Assembly: GCF_000143415.4 (NCBI RefSeq)
Contig: NW_003314345.1
Location: 570,264-634,263, forward strand
Length of the DNA: 64,000 bases
Source: Selaginella moellendorffii
Lineage: Eukaryota > Streptophyta > Lycopodiopsida > Selaginellales > Selaginellaceae
Reading direction: 5' to 3'
Part shown: positions 52,709 through 63,545 of the stretch, one piece after another
How positions within the stretch are numbered: the first letter of the stretch is position 1
Layout: each line of letters begins with the position of its first letter
The notes under the pieces: generated by a model
Seen by the model: only the letters and a program-made list of their open reading frames with translations
Databases searched by the model: none
Told to the model about the DNA's origin: nothing
Made by a program: the position numbers and the translations under genes

Positions 52709-55580
52709 TTAAAAACACCAACGACTCCTCTTCGTGCTGGGCTCTTCATCAAAACTGTCATCTTGCTCATTACTAGGTTTGTAGACGAGATCAAAACACA
52801 TAGCACCTAATAAACCTACAAATAAAACATAAAAAACTAATAATAAAAGCATTAAAATAACTTACCAAATGGACTCTGTCCATATAAACATTCCTGAACC
52901 TTTGGTAAAAGCATCACCATCCTTTCAGATTTTTTGACTTTGTAAATCAAGTTACCCAATGCTTGATCGGACATAAAGACCATGGCGTAATTCTCACCTG
53001 AAAATACACACAATTAACCTCCCACAACTAGAAAATAATTACCTTCATTCATCCATTGCTTTATTGTCCATATTTTTTTCTCAAAATTTTCTTCCCAGTT
53101 GGCTTGCTGTCCTTCATAAATATCCCTGTTACACAATACATTACATTGAGCTTTATAAAGGTTTTGTATACCTGTGTTTGCTCTCAATAAATAAAAAGAA
53201 ATCTTGCAGCTTGTTCTCAGCATCCACCAGCTGCAGATGGATGAAGCTATCAGGTCCATAGTTGCCAACACCAACCCAATAAAACTGCTGACTGTTGTCT
53301 CTTAGGAAGGCCTGAAATATGTCTGCTGTATATATCTGATGAGGCTGATGTGTCAGACGTCCAAACTTTGCACCAGCTGGCAGCCGGAACTTCAAAGCTT
53401 GCATACTTGCAGGAATGCAGAAATTGGAGGGAAGAATTTCTTGGAGTCTAAATTCAAATATTGTTCCCTTCCTCTCGTGATCATGAAAAAGCCGCAACAT
53501 ATAGATCATCAACACAATGGACATCAGATCAGATACCTCCTTGTTTTTGGGATTAGAGATTAGTTTAAATGGACACAAATCCTGGAGCTCCGCCGCATGT
53601 AGGTTCTCAACGAGATGGTAAATGAGGAGTGGAGAGAACATGATGGAGAAAGCAGCATCTTCATCTCTTGATAATTTAATCTTCCTGTTAGATGGCAGCT
53701 CCTGTAATTGACAACCATAAGTTCTGACATAAACTCTGAAATATCAAAATAGTACCTCGTTGTGTAAGAGTCGAACTAAACCGCAAGACTCTAAAGACCC
53801 CCAGTTATCTTCGTATCTGCTACCTGGCCAGACTAGTTCTTCCCGACTGATCAGGGTCCCCAGCAGCGCAACATAAAAAGCTCGTAACACCAACAAATAC
53901 TTATCGTCCTTAAGGTACCGATAATAAAAACCACGTTTGATATTACCCCAGGCGGTCGTTATTGTGTTATGGAGATCGATTTGAGTGATTGATTCACCTG
54001 TAACAAACATAGAAAATTTTCTCATCACATCAAGATAAAAGACATGGAAACCTTTTCATAGAACTTCGAAGCATCCAGGTCAGGCATCAACCCTCTCAAA
54101 AGGTGAACAAGCATGCGAGGATTCCCTCCTGATAACTTTATCAGGTTTCTTAGTCCGTCCTTCAGCTCAAATGGTTTCTCCATGTCCAGAGTATTTCCTA
54201 GTCTTGTAAGGAAGATTTTCGTAACTCTGACCACCTCCTGCTCTTTCAAAGGCCTGATAGGTATAAAAATACTCAGAGCCTTCTCCGTTGATGTGTAGCG
54301 CATTGTGGCCCCGGCAAATTCGGTCGTTGCTGCTGTAAGTATAGGAAACGTCAGGCCACCTCGGTTATCTTTGATATATTGAACGTAGGCCGAGAAAGCA
54401 TCATGAATCCAGGACGATGCGGGTGGGCGGCCGTGCTGAGGCCGGGCCTTGTTGACATCATCAAAAAACCAAGATAGGAAAATTCGCTTATCTGCAGGAA
54501 CCTTAAGACCAGTTCGAATGAAGTCGATCACATCTCCGAAAGTCAGCACATTCCTCAGGCCTGGAAATTTGTCATCCAACTGCCTGAGAAAGCCGCCATA
54601 ACCAGTAGTATGCACTGGACAAAGAGCTGCATGAAAGCACCGAAGGGCCAAAACCTGTTCTGCTGCCAGGCCGTTCTCCAGGAGAGTTACATCCCCTGCC
54701 CTCGTAGTTTCAACCGAATGATACATTGTAAGATCTCTGCCGGTATCCAACACGTTGTTCACCATTTCTTTGAACTGCTTCACAAGCCCTTTGTCGCCTA
54801 GCTGATCCTCTACAAGGCCATCTATATCAGTGTCCCTCTCCCACGCTTCTCTGAGAAGAGCTGAGAGGCATGTCCCGACAGTTGTTTTACCTGCGCCGGG
54901 AAATCCGATGAGCATCAACAAGAACTCTCTTTGTTCAATATCCGAGGCATTGGCCGTCGTGTTCATGAAAGTTCCAAACACCCTTGCAGCGGCTGCCATC
55001 AGATGCTGAGTCGTCTCCTCCCTTCCGACCAAAGTAAAATATTCTCCCAAGTCCGTACATAAACCACCGTTGTCCAGAAGAGGTAACTTGCAGCTTGGCA
55101 CCCTCTTCTCAGGCATCCGGTGAAAACACCTTGCGCGCTGCAGTGTTTCTCCGTATACATCCAGCAACTTGGACACTACAACACAAACCGATCCAAAACG
55201 AACTCTTTAGCAAGCCAGACAGACAAGAGCGAGTGCTTACCTGGCGCAGCTTGAAGTGTTATCGCCGCCGGGGTCGCTGAAACAGAAATATAACAAATAA
55301 GCAAATACTTAGCCACAAAACGAGGAAACAGGCAAACATAGAGGAGGCGAAATGAGATAGACCACTTACTCTGGTTTAACAAGGCATCCCACAGCTGCTG
55401 CTGTCTATCCTGCAGCTGCTCCCTCTCGTCCTGCAGCTGCTGTCTCTCGTCCCGCAGCTCCTCCCTCTCCCATGGATCTTTTGCCTCTTCGATTAGCTTC
55501 TTGAGTGCTTCGATTTGCTGCTTGAGTGCTTCGATCTTGTCCTCGAGTGCTTCAATTTGCCTCGCAATGGATGCAGACAT
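52709..55580 (-). CDS. Coiled-coil / P-loop NTPase / PD-(D/E)XK nuclease-like protein, Crinkler-type architecture
   Basis: Eight exons: 55370-55580, 55241-55276, 54052-55175, 53756-53997, 53172-53701, 53043-53125, 52866-52997, 52709-52806. Exon 1 is a coiled coil (ALEDKIEALKQQIEALKKLI). Exon 3 holds the NTPase: LPLLDNGGLCTDLGEYFTLV, GREETTQHL, Walker A LIGFPGAGKTTVGTCL (54880-54906), Walker B RIFLSWFFDDVNKARP and a sensor-like GGNPRMLVHLLRGL. Exon 5 ends with a restriction-endonuclease-like core: GPDSFIHLQLVD (Asp codon 53249-53251), then FFLFIESKHR (ExK at 53177-53185). The tail is acidic then basic (DDSFDEEPSTKRSRW). About 815 residues in all. All junctions keep frame except exon 3 to 4: exon 3 ends in phase 0, exon 4 needs phase 1. 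So a one-base frameshift, unusual splicing or an assembly error must be considered. The NTPase plus REase-fold layout is that of CRN/CR effector-type proteins (inference). Confidence 0.7.
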
Positions 55581-55601
55581 TGTTAACCCTAGTCGCCAAA
55601 T

Positions 55602-56206
55602 GGGCTCTGCGGGCCCATAAAACTTATATAATTGACAATTACGATACGCTTGTCGTCCTAAAATATGCCCTTCCCCACTTTGGGGACCTGAAGGAACGAA
55701 AGGATGCTGTTGCTCTTGATACTGTGGTGGTCGACCTGGAGCGTACTGTGCTTGAGGGAAAGGTAGTGACGCCCCTGTAAACTATATATCAGCGATTAGC
55801 AGCGACCGAGCATAGCTCCTTTCCTTCCGTTGAGGTTGGCGAACCTGTTTCCAGCCCAAAGGTACACTCTGGGACAATGGACTATGGCACGGATGAAGAT
55901 GCACCTGTGGTTCTTTGGGCCGTTCTAGGGTACAGGTTGGCTTCGTCCCGCATGTTCCACATCAAGCTCCACCATGAGGATCCACCTCCGGTTAAGCAAC
56001 AGATCTGGATTGAGTGGTGGCAATGGGCATTTGCCAGCTTTGTCACGGAGCATCTAGTGCGGGACAAGCTGCGAGACAGGAGCTTGAGTGGGTCTCCTGC
56101 TCTGACCTGGCTCTTAAGACTGGAGGGGGATTGGATGTTAAGAGTATATGCTCTCTATGACATGATCCTAGGTGGCAACAATGCCACTTCATTGATCGAA
56201 GTGTAG
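55602..56206 (+). pseudogene. Divergent hypothetical open frames, family unknown
   Basis: Two plus-strand stretches look protein-like: TYIIDNYDTLVVLKYALPHF and LDTVVVDLERTVLEGK (about 55615-55760), then after a stop VEVGEPVSSPKVHSGTMDYG, PVVLWAVLGYRLASSRMFHI and IWIEWWQWAFASFVTEHLV up to a stop at 56206. A 30-nt gt...ag segment separates them, too short for a normal intron, so the locus is probably broken. The start region overlaps exon 1 of the NTPase-nuclease gene on the other strand. Confidence 0.35.
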
Positions 56207-56655
56207 GCTAGAGGCATGTCTCTTCATCATGTATATTTGGTTATGACATTATATTTGACTATCCTTAAAGTCATCCTTACCCATTGTTTTGCTCCCGTGC
56301 ACTTCTTCTTTCATGGTTTTGATTCAGTGTGGGACTTATACACATGGGTTATGATATCATTTTGCAACCTTCTTCTCTTAACAATAAATATATTCAACTC
56401 CTTCATGGATTTTGCCTATTGTCTCGGCAAATGTGAAGCATAATTCACTAAATGTTGGATTGTTCACTTGTCAATAAGGAATAAGGAACGTGAGCTGGGC
56501 TTAGATAAATCTCACATGTTGACCAAGCTGGGCCGTTTGCGCAAGGCTGTCAGCCTGTCAATATTTTCAAATATTTTTTGTATATAGAGTCATGAACTAT
56601 ATATAGAAGTAAAATAATAACTATTAAAGATTAACTTTATATAAGAAAGATAAGA
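56207..56655. other. Spacer sequence, no gene seen
   Basis: AT-rich, with short hydrophobic frames only. Confidence 0.4.
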
Positions 56656-56659
56656 ATCT

Positions 56660-56990
56660 CCATATACATGCTGAATCGTCTCCTCCCTTTCGACCAAAGT
56701 AAAATATTCTCCCAAGTCCGTACATAAACCACCGTTGTCCAGAAGAGGCAACTTGCAGGTTGGCACCGGCATCCGGTTGTGCACTGCAGTTTTTCTCCAT
56801 ATACATCCAGCAACTTGGATACTACAACACAACCTGATCCAAAAAGAACTCATTAGCAAGCTAGACAGACAAAAGCAAGTGCTTACCTGGTGCAGCTTGA
56901 AGTGTTATCACCGCTGGGTTGCTGAAACAGAAATATAGACTTGTCAGTACTCGGCCATAGCCACAAAAATGAGGAAACAGGCACGCAGCT
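56660..56990 (-). pseudogene. Truncated duplicate of the NTPase-nuclease gene
   Basis: Matches intron 1 through the start of exon 3 of the gene at 52709-55580 (compare 54995-55340) in the same orientation. It keeps PAVITLQAAP, the intron and KLPLLDNGGLCTDLGEYFTL, but lacks about 13 residues around the ERCFHRMPEK position and stops after EETIQH. It lies immediately inside the right palindrome arm. Confidence 0.8.
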
Positions 56991-57014
56991 AGAGAGGCCA
57001 AAGCAAACAAAATC

Positions 57015-57660
57015 ACAAAATGATGTACTATATATGGATGGTATATATACATGGAAACTACTACTTGGCATTCATCATCTTTACCTCTAACACTCAAGCT
57101 TGAATAATTGTGCTTACTTAGTCTAAAATGTTGAAGAGCTGATAAGAAAAACATATGAAAAATTCATCAATCAAATACCCAAAATTTAGTTCCTGGTCTT
57201 GGCCTTGTTTACACACACTCTTGCTCCTTGTTAAGGCTTCAATCTTGCCATTAGTATATGGTCTTGGTTTCTTGCCGCTACCAAGCACTTAATCTCCATA
57301 AACACCTGCAAAGCATTGTTATACAATATTCTTGAATTTTGACCCAATTCTTGATATAGGTTGTTAAAATCTCTCAATCTTTCTTACTGCTACTTATTGT
57401 TCAACAGCTCTAAAGCATCCATGCATCTAACAAAACCTTCAAATATGGCAAAAAGGGATTGCAATCAAGAAGCTCATCCTTGTCCTCGTCACTGGCCTCC
57501 TCGCCAGCAAGTGCCATGCCCAAGATCAAGGAGCCAATTACTATTGTTGAAGGAAAAGGTTGAAGAGATACCATGAAAACAGTGGAGACATGCACACGAG
57601 GAGGAAGAACTCTCTATATTCAAGTGCCACATGGGCATCCACATCATCTCTACCTTTAAC
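57015..57660 (-). mobile_element. TRIM-like element, right-arm copy (truncated)
   Basis: Counterpart of 51452-52136 in inverse orientation. One terminal repeat is at about 57550-57660 and the other, cut short, at about 57015-57100 (tacctctaacactcaagctt). The primer site is degraded here (a run of replaced bases before gataccatga). Confidence 0.6.
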
Positions 57661-59602
57661 ACCATTGCACACATAGCCATAGCAATAGAGTTTGGAGTGG
57701 AGCTAACACACCAACACTAGTGGCTACTTGGAAGAGGTATTGCAATCCCCAACGTTTTGGAGTGGACTTGCTTCCAATATTTTCTCTTAGGTAACTGGAT
57801 GATTTGATTGATTGCAGTGGAGATCATGGTGGACATCAGCAGTCTCTTGGCTATCACTAGTGCTGGCATAAGATCATTGTTAAGGTAGGTGGAGAATTTG
57901 CAGCTCCAATGCTAGAATTCACAAGGGGCAATTGCACCTTATTTGGTGCTTTAAAGCCCCTATTCTGTCAATTCTAGGGTAGCTTGCAGTTGGACTAGTG
58001 GAAATGGTAACCCTGCATCATCCTCCCAAACACACTTTATCATCCTCTTTTGTGGGATTCCTCTTAACAAGCAATTAGCTTAACTAGTTAGTTTTGGGTA
58101 ACCTTGGATTTACCTAGCCTGCCCCATTAAATATTTCTTGGAAGAATTCACTACACATAAGTTGACACATATTTTGGATGGCTTTTCAAAATAATGGATG
58201 TCTTTAATTGTAACGAAGTGTAAAAATTTGCCGCATTCCATCATTTGAGTTGTCTAAGAGATAAATGTACTGCTCGCCCAGGCCAATTCCAATTGTGGAT
58301 AGATGCTTGTTTCTGATTTGCCAGTCAGGGAGTTCTGCAGATCCAGTGGCTGGTTCTAGTTTAGTTCCTGACACAATAGTTATGAGAGAAATCTCTGTAA
58401 GTTGTAGAAAGGGATGAAATGCTGCTCCAAGATAGAAGAGGCAGCGTGGCTCACCGTATCTCCATAGGAATCACTTATAGTTGATCAAAGTATGAAGATC
58501 ACTGGGAGCAGCTAAAAGTCTGATACCATGATAGAGAAGTTGGGATGCTCATCAAGAGTGCAATAGGTCATGGCTGCGTCTACCCTGGAGCTGACGCAGC
58601 ATGAGCCTGGACTCTGACTGCGACTACAAATGATGTTGTCATCATGTGCTCCATACTCTAATTCTCTGCTGCTCGGGACCATGACGGTACGTCCAGGGCC
58701 ACAATCACGTTTGCATCTGTTCAGACCGCCATAACAGTTCAAATGCAAGGCAGTGTAAGCTTCTCACGCTGCTCCCAAAGCTTGCCACAATGGTCTTCCA
58801 AGGCAGAAAAAGAAGGCCGGATCAGGCCGACAAACTGGGGGAGGCACAGTGCAAGTCCCTGTTTGCAACAGCGATTCCTTTGGTGGTGCAATAGTCGAAG
58901 ATGGATTGGTACCAAGCACCAGAGCCCACACACCAGAAGTTGCTCTTCCAAGAACTCCGTAAATCCTGAAGGCCACCATGCGGTTTAAACTCTGCCAGCT
59001 TGTCAAAGCAAAACAACACCTTGAGGCGATCACCAGCAACACCATCCGAAGGCAAGCGCCGGATAGCAGTCCCTAAGGCTTCCTACCAGACAGATCCCTG
59101 TAGCATGCCGAATAGCCAATTGACTCAAAGATTGTCTCAATGGATTCCGTGCTGTTGCAAAGATCTTGCTAGGGCTTGAGATAATCTCTGAGGCGAGCAG
59201 CCATTTGCAGTTTCCTCCCCAATGATCCAATTGGCCAAGGGAATCCACCTTCCATGCACAAGACGGCGGAGACCAGTGCCCCGAACTTCGGGTAATCTCT
59301 GTCCCAGACCAAGAATGCGGACTCGACTCACATTGTCGCGCGGCTCGGCATCCTCCATGAACTCGAGGGCAAGCTCGCCGTCACGGGGTCCGTACTATAA
59401 ACCCTGTATCCAGATCGGAAGTTCGGATCCGGACAATCACGTGATCATTGGTACGTGCCGTACCGTTAGTCCCAATGAAGGAACAAATCAATCAATCCCT
59501 TGGTGTGGAGGACACAAAGACGCTATCCAACAATTTCATCTCATATATTGCACTTGTCATTGACGAAAGCGTTCCATGAGTAATCTGTCTCCGCCAACAA
59601 AA
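57661..59602 (-). pseudogene. Decayed second ATPase copy and non-coding part of right arm
   Basis: Minus-strand relics mirror the left arm: DGVAGDRLKVLFCFDKLAEF (about 58985-59050), VWALVLGTNPS, FFCLGRPLWQALGAA and HDDNIICSRSQSPG (about 58600-58650). Stops and frameshifts differ somewhat from those on the left, so the two relics have evolved separately since duplication. Confidence 0.7.
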
Positions 59603-61831
59603 CTACAGATAAGTCAGCGGAAGCATGCGTCTCACAATGCGCTGCTCCCCATCGGTCATGTGGAGCAAGTATTCAGCGCTCCCGACTTTCAACACATCTA
59701 GCAGTTTGTCGGCAGTGGCTTGGGTGAGAAACGGAAACAACTCGGAAGATAGCCCGTACACGACTATGGTCCGGTTGGCAGCACCTTCAACAACGATACG
59801 ATGCTCAGGGGAGCCGAGCTGTAAAATGATACCGAGCATAAAGTTCACTCCACCAACACCAGCCTCGAGCTTTCCAACCGCTCTCCTCATCTTTGTGGAG
59901 TTGTTGCTTTCCCAGCGCTTCGCCTGAATCCCAATTGGACCGCCAGTGCTTGGGACAACGTTGTCCACGGCTTCCTGTCCAGGCTTGCACGTCAGCGCTC
60001 GAATGTGCTGCAAGCACTCGTTGATCAGGCCGCGCTCCAAGTTCCTATAAGTTGGCGAGAAGCCGTTGAAGTTGAGCCCCGCATCAAGGTCCACTGTGCC
60101 GGCTAGACCGTGAGGAACTTTTCCCAGCAGTTTTGACAGGAATGCTCCCAGCTTTATCTCTCCCGTGAACGTGGCATCGCCCGCGTCCCTGCGACACGCT
60201 AGCATCGCCAGTAGCAGCAGTAACCTGGTGACAATTTCCCCGGGGCCCCCTGTTACCACTCCTTCCTTGCACATCTTGGAGAGCTCGCCGAGGACTTTGT
60301 TTAGTGTCACCTCTTGAAGCAAAAACCCTGCTGCGGCCGCCGCAAGAACAGGTTCTGCGGCATTCGAGACATGAAGCCGTCGCCGGTCGTCAGAAATCCA
60401 GCAAGCTGTCATCATGTGAGAAGCCACACTCGTCTCCGCTGCTTCGGACCATGACGCAACATCCAGGCCGATGGTGCAGCCGAGAACAGCAATCACCGTT
60501 GCATCTGTTACTCCGCCAGAACAGTTGAGCTTGTCCACTGCAAGTAAACGTAAGCCCTTGAAAGTGTACCCTTTGTCCATAAAAGCTCGCCACAGGGGTC
60601 TTCCTAGGCGGAAGACGCTTTCTGGGGATCCGGAAGAGAGATCCCCAGGCACAGCAGCAGTGGCCGTTAGCCAAAACGGCTTAAACAGTTTATAGTCTCG
60701 AGCCCGCACCTTTCTGGTGGGATCCATCGCCTTGGATGGCACGAAGTCCAATAGTCGCGAATTGGTACCAAGCACTAGAGCCCACAGACCAAACTCTGCT
60801 TTACCAAGGACCCGCCTCAGCAGTGTAAATGCCGTATCCATGCCACCCTCCAGTTCCAGCTCCGCCAGCTCGCTAGCCTCGTCAAAACAAAACAGGACCT
60901 TGAGGCGTTGATCCGGTCGTTGCCCAATACCATCCAAAGGCAAGTCTCGGAGAGCAGTCTTTAATGCTTCCCCAACAGCATTGTATGTGTGAGACTCTCT
61001 ACTCGTGCGTCTTTCAAACGTCCTGGGCAAAGCAGCAGCCTTTGCAGCTGCAGATGCTTCAAGACGCCTTGTACAGGCTTGGAGTCGACTTGCTATGTCG
61101 TTCGCTACAGGAAAGCCACGGGTGGGATCCGTCTGGTCGAGGATCCAGCCATGAGGATTGCCACCTCCTTTGACATAATCCGCGAGGGCCTCAATGCTGG
61201 CGAGCAAAAGCGCAGCCACCCGCAGTACTGTTAGCTGCTTGCCTTGAGTAATCCATGCAGCCAAGTGTGGAGTCTGGCCGGGAAATCCAGAGTGGCTGGC
61301 CTTCATGCACGAAATATAGATGATGTACAAGCCCTTCCGGTGGAGCTCAAAAGCCAGCCTCGACTTACCCCAGCCGCTACTCTGCACAATAGCAAACAAC
61401 GGTGCCACGTAAGCGTTGCCGAGCGCCCAGGTCCAATAATCCCTCTTGATTTTGGACGAAAGCTCTTCCAGTACGTCCTCGTCCTCAAGAGGATAGTCGA
61501 AGAAGGCTGCTCGCGCTGCGTCCTGGCCAGCCACCTTTTCAACTGCTACTGCGCCTCTCATGTCAGTCGTGTCATCGTCACTTTGGTCGCTCTCCTCAAT
61601 GGATTCCACAACAGCCATGAACTCCTCCTTATCACTACATTCTGCCAGCCGATGTCGCTCGGGCCAAGTTCCCACCCGCACGGCCGCGGCGACGGCATCT
61701 TGGCCGAACACAAATCGATTCACCCACCTACAAATACCGCGTTGGCTCCGGAAGTCTTCCGCAACTGGCAAGGTGAAACCCTGTGCAGCCTCGAAGATCT
61801 GCCTCGTTCGTCTCCCCATGGTGTTGAGCAA
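59603..61831 (-). CDS. P-loop ATPase of fungal-type family, 742 aa, right palindrome arm
   Basis: Near-identical to the product of 47371-49584, with roughly 25 residue changes and three small indels. Changes cluster in the first 80 residues (for example FGQDAVAAAVRVGTWPE against FGEHATTAAMLVWPE) and around residue 540-620 (GGPGEIV against GGPRGKIV, LAGTVD against LACTVD). From about residue 120 to 500 only a handful differ. Walker A (QSSGWGKSRL) and Walker B (FDEASEL) are intact. The frame opens three codons before the homologous start (MLNTMGRRTRQIF). Both copies being open argues for recent duplication, gene conversion or selection. Confidence 0.75.
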   Translation of the reverse strand: MLNTMGRRTRQIFEAAQGFTLPVAEDFRSQRGICRWVNRFVFGQDAVAAAVRVGTWPERHRLAECSDKEEFMAVVESIEESDQSDDDTTDMRGAVAVEKVAGQDAARAAFFDYPLEDEDVLEELSSKIKRDYWTWALGNAYVAPLFAIVQSSGWGKSRLAFELHRKGLYIIYISCMKASHSGFPGQTPHLAAWITQGKQLTVLRVAALLLASIEALADYVKGGGNPHGWILDQTDPTRGFPVANDIASRLQACTRRLEASAAAKAAALPRTFERRTSRESHTYNAVGEALKTALRDLPLDGIGQRPDQRLKVLFCFDEASELAELELEGGMDTAFTLLRRVLGKAEFGLWALVLGTNSRLLDFVPSKAMDPTRKVRARDYKLFKPFWLTATAAVPGDLSSGSPESVFRLGRPLWRAFMDKGYTFKGLRLLAVDKLNCSGGVTDATVIAVLGCTIGLDVASWSEAAETSVASHMMTACWISDDRRRLHVSNAAEPVLAAAAAGFLLQEVTLNKVLGELSKMCKEGVVTGGPGEIVTRLLLLLAMLACRRDAGDATFTGEIKLGAFLSKLLGKVPHGLAGTVDLDAGLNFNGFSPTYRNLERGLINECLQHIRALTCKPGQEAVDNVVPSTGGPIGIQAKRWESNNSTKMRRAVGKLEAGVGGVNFMLGIILQLGSPEHRIVVEGAANRTIVVYGLSSELFPFLTQATADKLLDVLKVGSAEYLLHMTDGEQRIVRRMLPLTYL

Positions 61832-61870
61832 CCCTAACCCTCGGTCTGGCCCTTTCTAGGGTATATACCT

Positions 61871-62090
61871 TGGAAATACAACACTTCATTCAGGTGCTTG
61901 ATGATAAAGGTATATATATATATAGATATATATAAGAAGAGCCCAAGAAAAGGGATGTTTATGAAAATGAGATTGTGTGGCAGTGATCCACCACCATACC
62001 AAGCAGAATCTGTAACTTTATTAAATGAAAATGTAGCTCACAAACAAGCTGATGCATTTTGAATCCCACCCTCTCTCCAACTCTCACATG
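61871..62090. repeat. Right flank of the palindrome with (TA)n microsatellite
   Basis: tatatatatatatagatatatata at about 61909-61932. No gene seen. Confidence 0.6.
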
Positions 62091-62410
62091 ACGGGCTGGT
62101 GATCATATTTTTACCATAACATTGTAAATATAGGTGAAATATTATGATTTGCCAAGTGAACAAGGATAAAAACCTCCTTGTGTGAAACTTCTGACACTCA
62201 CACCGTCCTATTACATACTTCAGCCCAAACCTCAAAAGAAGAAATTGTTAAGCCTGCCACCACTTTCATTTGTTCCATAGCTGTGATTCTACTTGCACTC
62301 AAATGAAATAATAATACATGTTTTGGGTCTGTTCACTCCCATCTGGAAGCATAAGACCACTGGGAGGAGGCCAGAAGTGGCTACAAAGAGGATAAAAGAG
62401 CAAGCGTACT
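62090..62410 (-). repeat. Inverted copy of the dispersed repeat at 36360-36640
   Basis: Shared in reverse complement: aaacatgtattattatttca, tttgaggtttgggctgaa, catttgttccatagctgtga and ctcttttatcct. Outside these bounds the two loci differ. Confidence 0.7.
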
Positions 62411-62559
62411 TGAGCAAGTGCTAGGCTTCAAGCAAATCACTGATATTTCATGGTTTTCCATATGCTATAATCAGGGACAACCACCAAGTTTAAATAGATC
62501 AGCTTTTCATGGCCACAGTTTTTACAGGTAATTCAAGTAAAAAACGTTTCATGAACACT

Positions 62560-63200
62560 TAGCAGATTTAACCCATGCCAAAGTATGTCAAACACGAGAT
62601 CATCCGCCAAAGAGTCTGATCTGGAAGACATTCCTCTAGCTTCTTAAGCCAACATCTCCTCATTGTTTGAGATTGAGTCCATATCCACAGAAATGTACTC
62701 TCCTGCCACGGTCTGCTACCATAGCTGCTTTGTTTGAGCACATCTCCAGCTATGGTCGATGGCAATGCTGCTCCATAACACTGACTCAAGATAACACCCA
62801 CCACCTCATACCGAGCTTGCAACCACCAAGGTGTTAAAAGCTTATAGAGTTTGATGCTGCCAGTCATAACAAAGATCACAAAGTTTGTTGAAGGGAAATT
62901 CTAAACCATGAATGTGTCTGTGATCATTGTTTTGAACTGCTCCCAGTCTGGAAAGATTCTAGGCTCCAAGTTATGAAACCACTCCAATGCCACATCTTTG
63001 AGAAAGATTGAGGCGAATGGCACCTTGTCCACATTCTTAGTATCCCCGCAACACTTCAATTTCTGCAACCACTCTTGAAGCTTCAGGTGGTCATTCTCTC
63101 AATCATACTCTGGGTTATTCAGATTTTCACATTCTTGCCATTGCAACCCTGACAGCTGCCTGTAATTCCATTCTGCCACCAAAATCCAAATGACGACTTG
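62560..63200 (-). pseudogene. Ty3/gypsy-type gag relic
   Basis: On the minus strand the frame at about 62890-63160 reads NDHLKLQEWLQKLKCCGDTK, then VDKVPFASIFLKDVALEWFH and FPDWEQFKTMI. This fits the retrotransposon gag pattern (L..WL.KLE..., KV.FA..L...A..W). A stop interrupts just upstream of ENDHLK. The continuation to 62568 (SIKLYKLLTPWWLQARYEVV) may be unrelated coding debris. Confidence 0.65.
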
Positions 63201-63364
63201 GGGCCTCTCCCAAGATGGTTCCCAAATCTAGCCTAGGAGTTTCGGCTTGTCCAACAATTTGTTATATTACATTAGAAGGTTATTATTGCTATTGCCACAA
63301 TAGGAGGTTGGTATTGCTAGATTTTTTATCAATCCCTTTTATTCAAATGTTAATAAACTAGAGT

Positions 63365-63545
63365 TAACATATGTACTTAGCCAAATGAGCATAAGGAATG
63401 AATTCTTTAAATATCTATTTAGTTAAGTATACTTCATTTGGTTTGTTAATTCTATTTTCCTCTTTCTACTGGCTTGCTATATTGAGTTTGGTCCCTTAAT
63501 ATTCACTAAATGAGAGCTTTAATATGTCTGCCAAAACACTTTCAC
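63365..63545 (+). mobile_element. Inverted fragment of the LARD-like LTR
   Basis: In reverse complement it matches 35335-35505: tttggcagaca, ttagcgaatattgagggacc, gtcaagtatacttgacta. Identity is moderate. It shows that the LTR family is present outside the two main elements, in opposite orientation. Confidence 0.6.

Larger units (their letters stand above)
57015..61870. repeat. Right arm of the palindrome of about 14.5 kb
   Basis: Reverse complement of 47349-52102. Outer homology ends near 61870 (tctagggtatatacctt). The inner end cuts through the TRIM-like LTR at about 57015. Between the outer end and the ATPase start codon it has about 30 bp (containing ggttagggttgctcaacacc) absent from the left arm. 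Confidence 0.9.

Noticed and set aside
56216-56443. Hydrophobic 75-codon frame as a membrane protein
   Set aside because: Arises from a T-rich stretch; no splice context, homologous copy or conserved motif.
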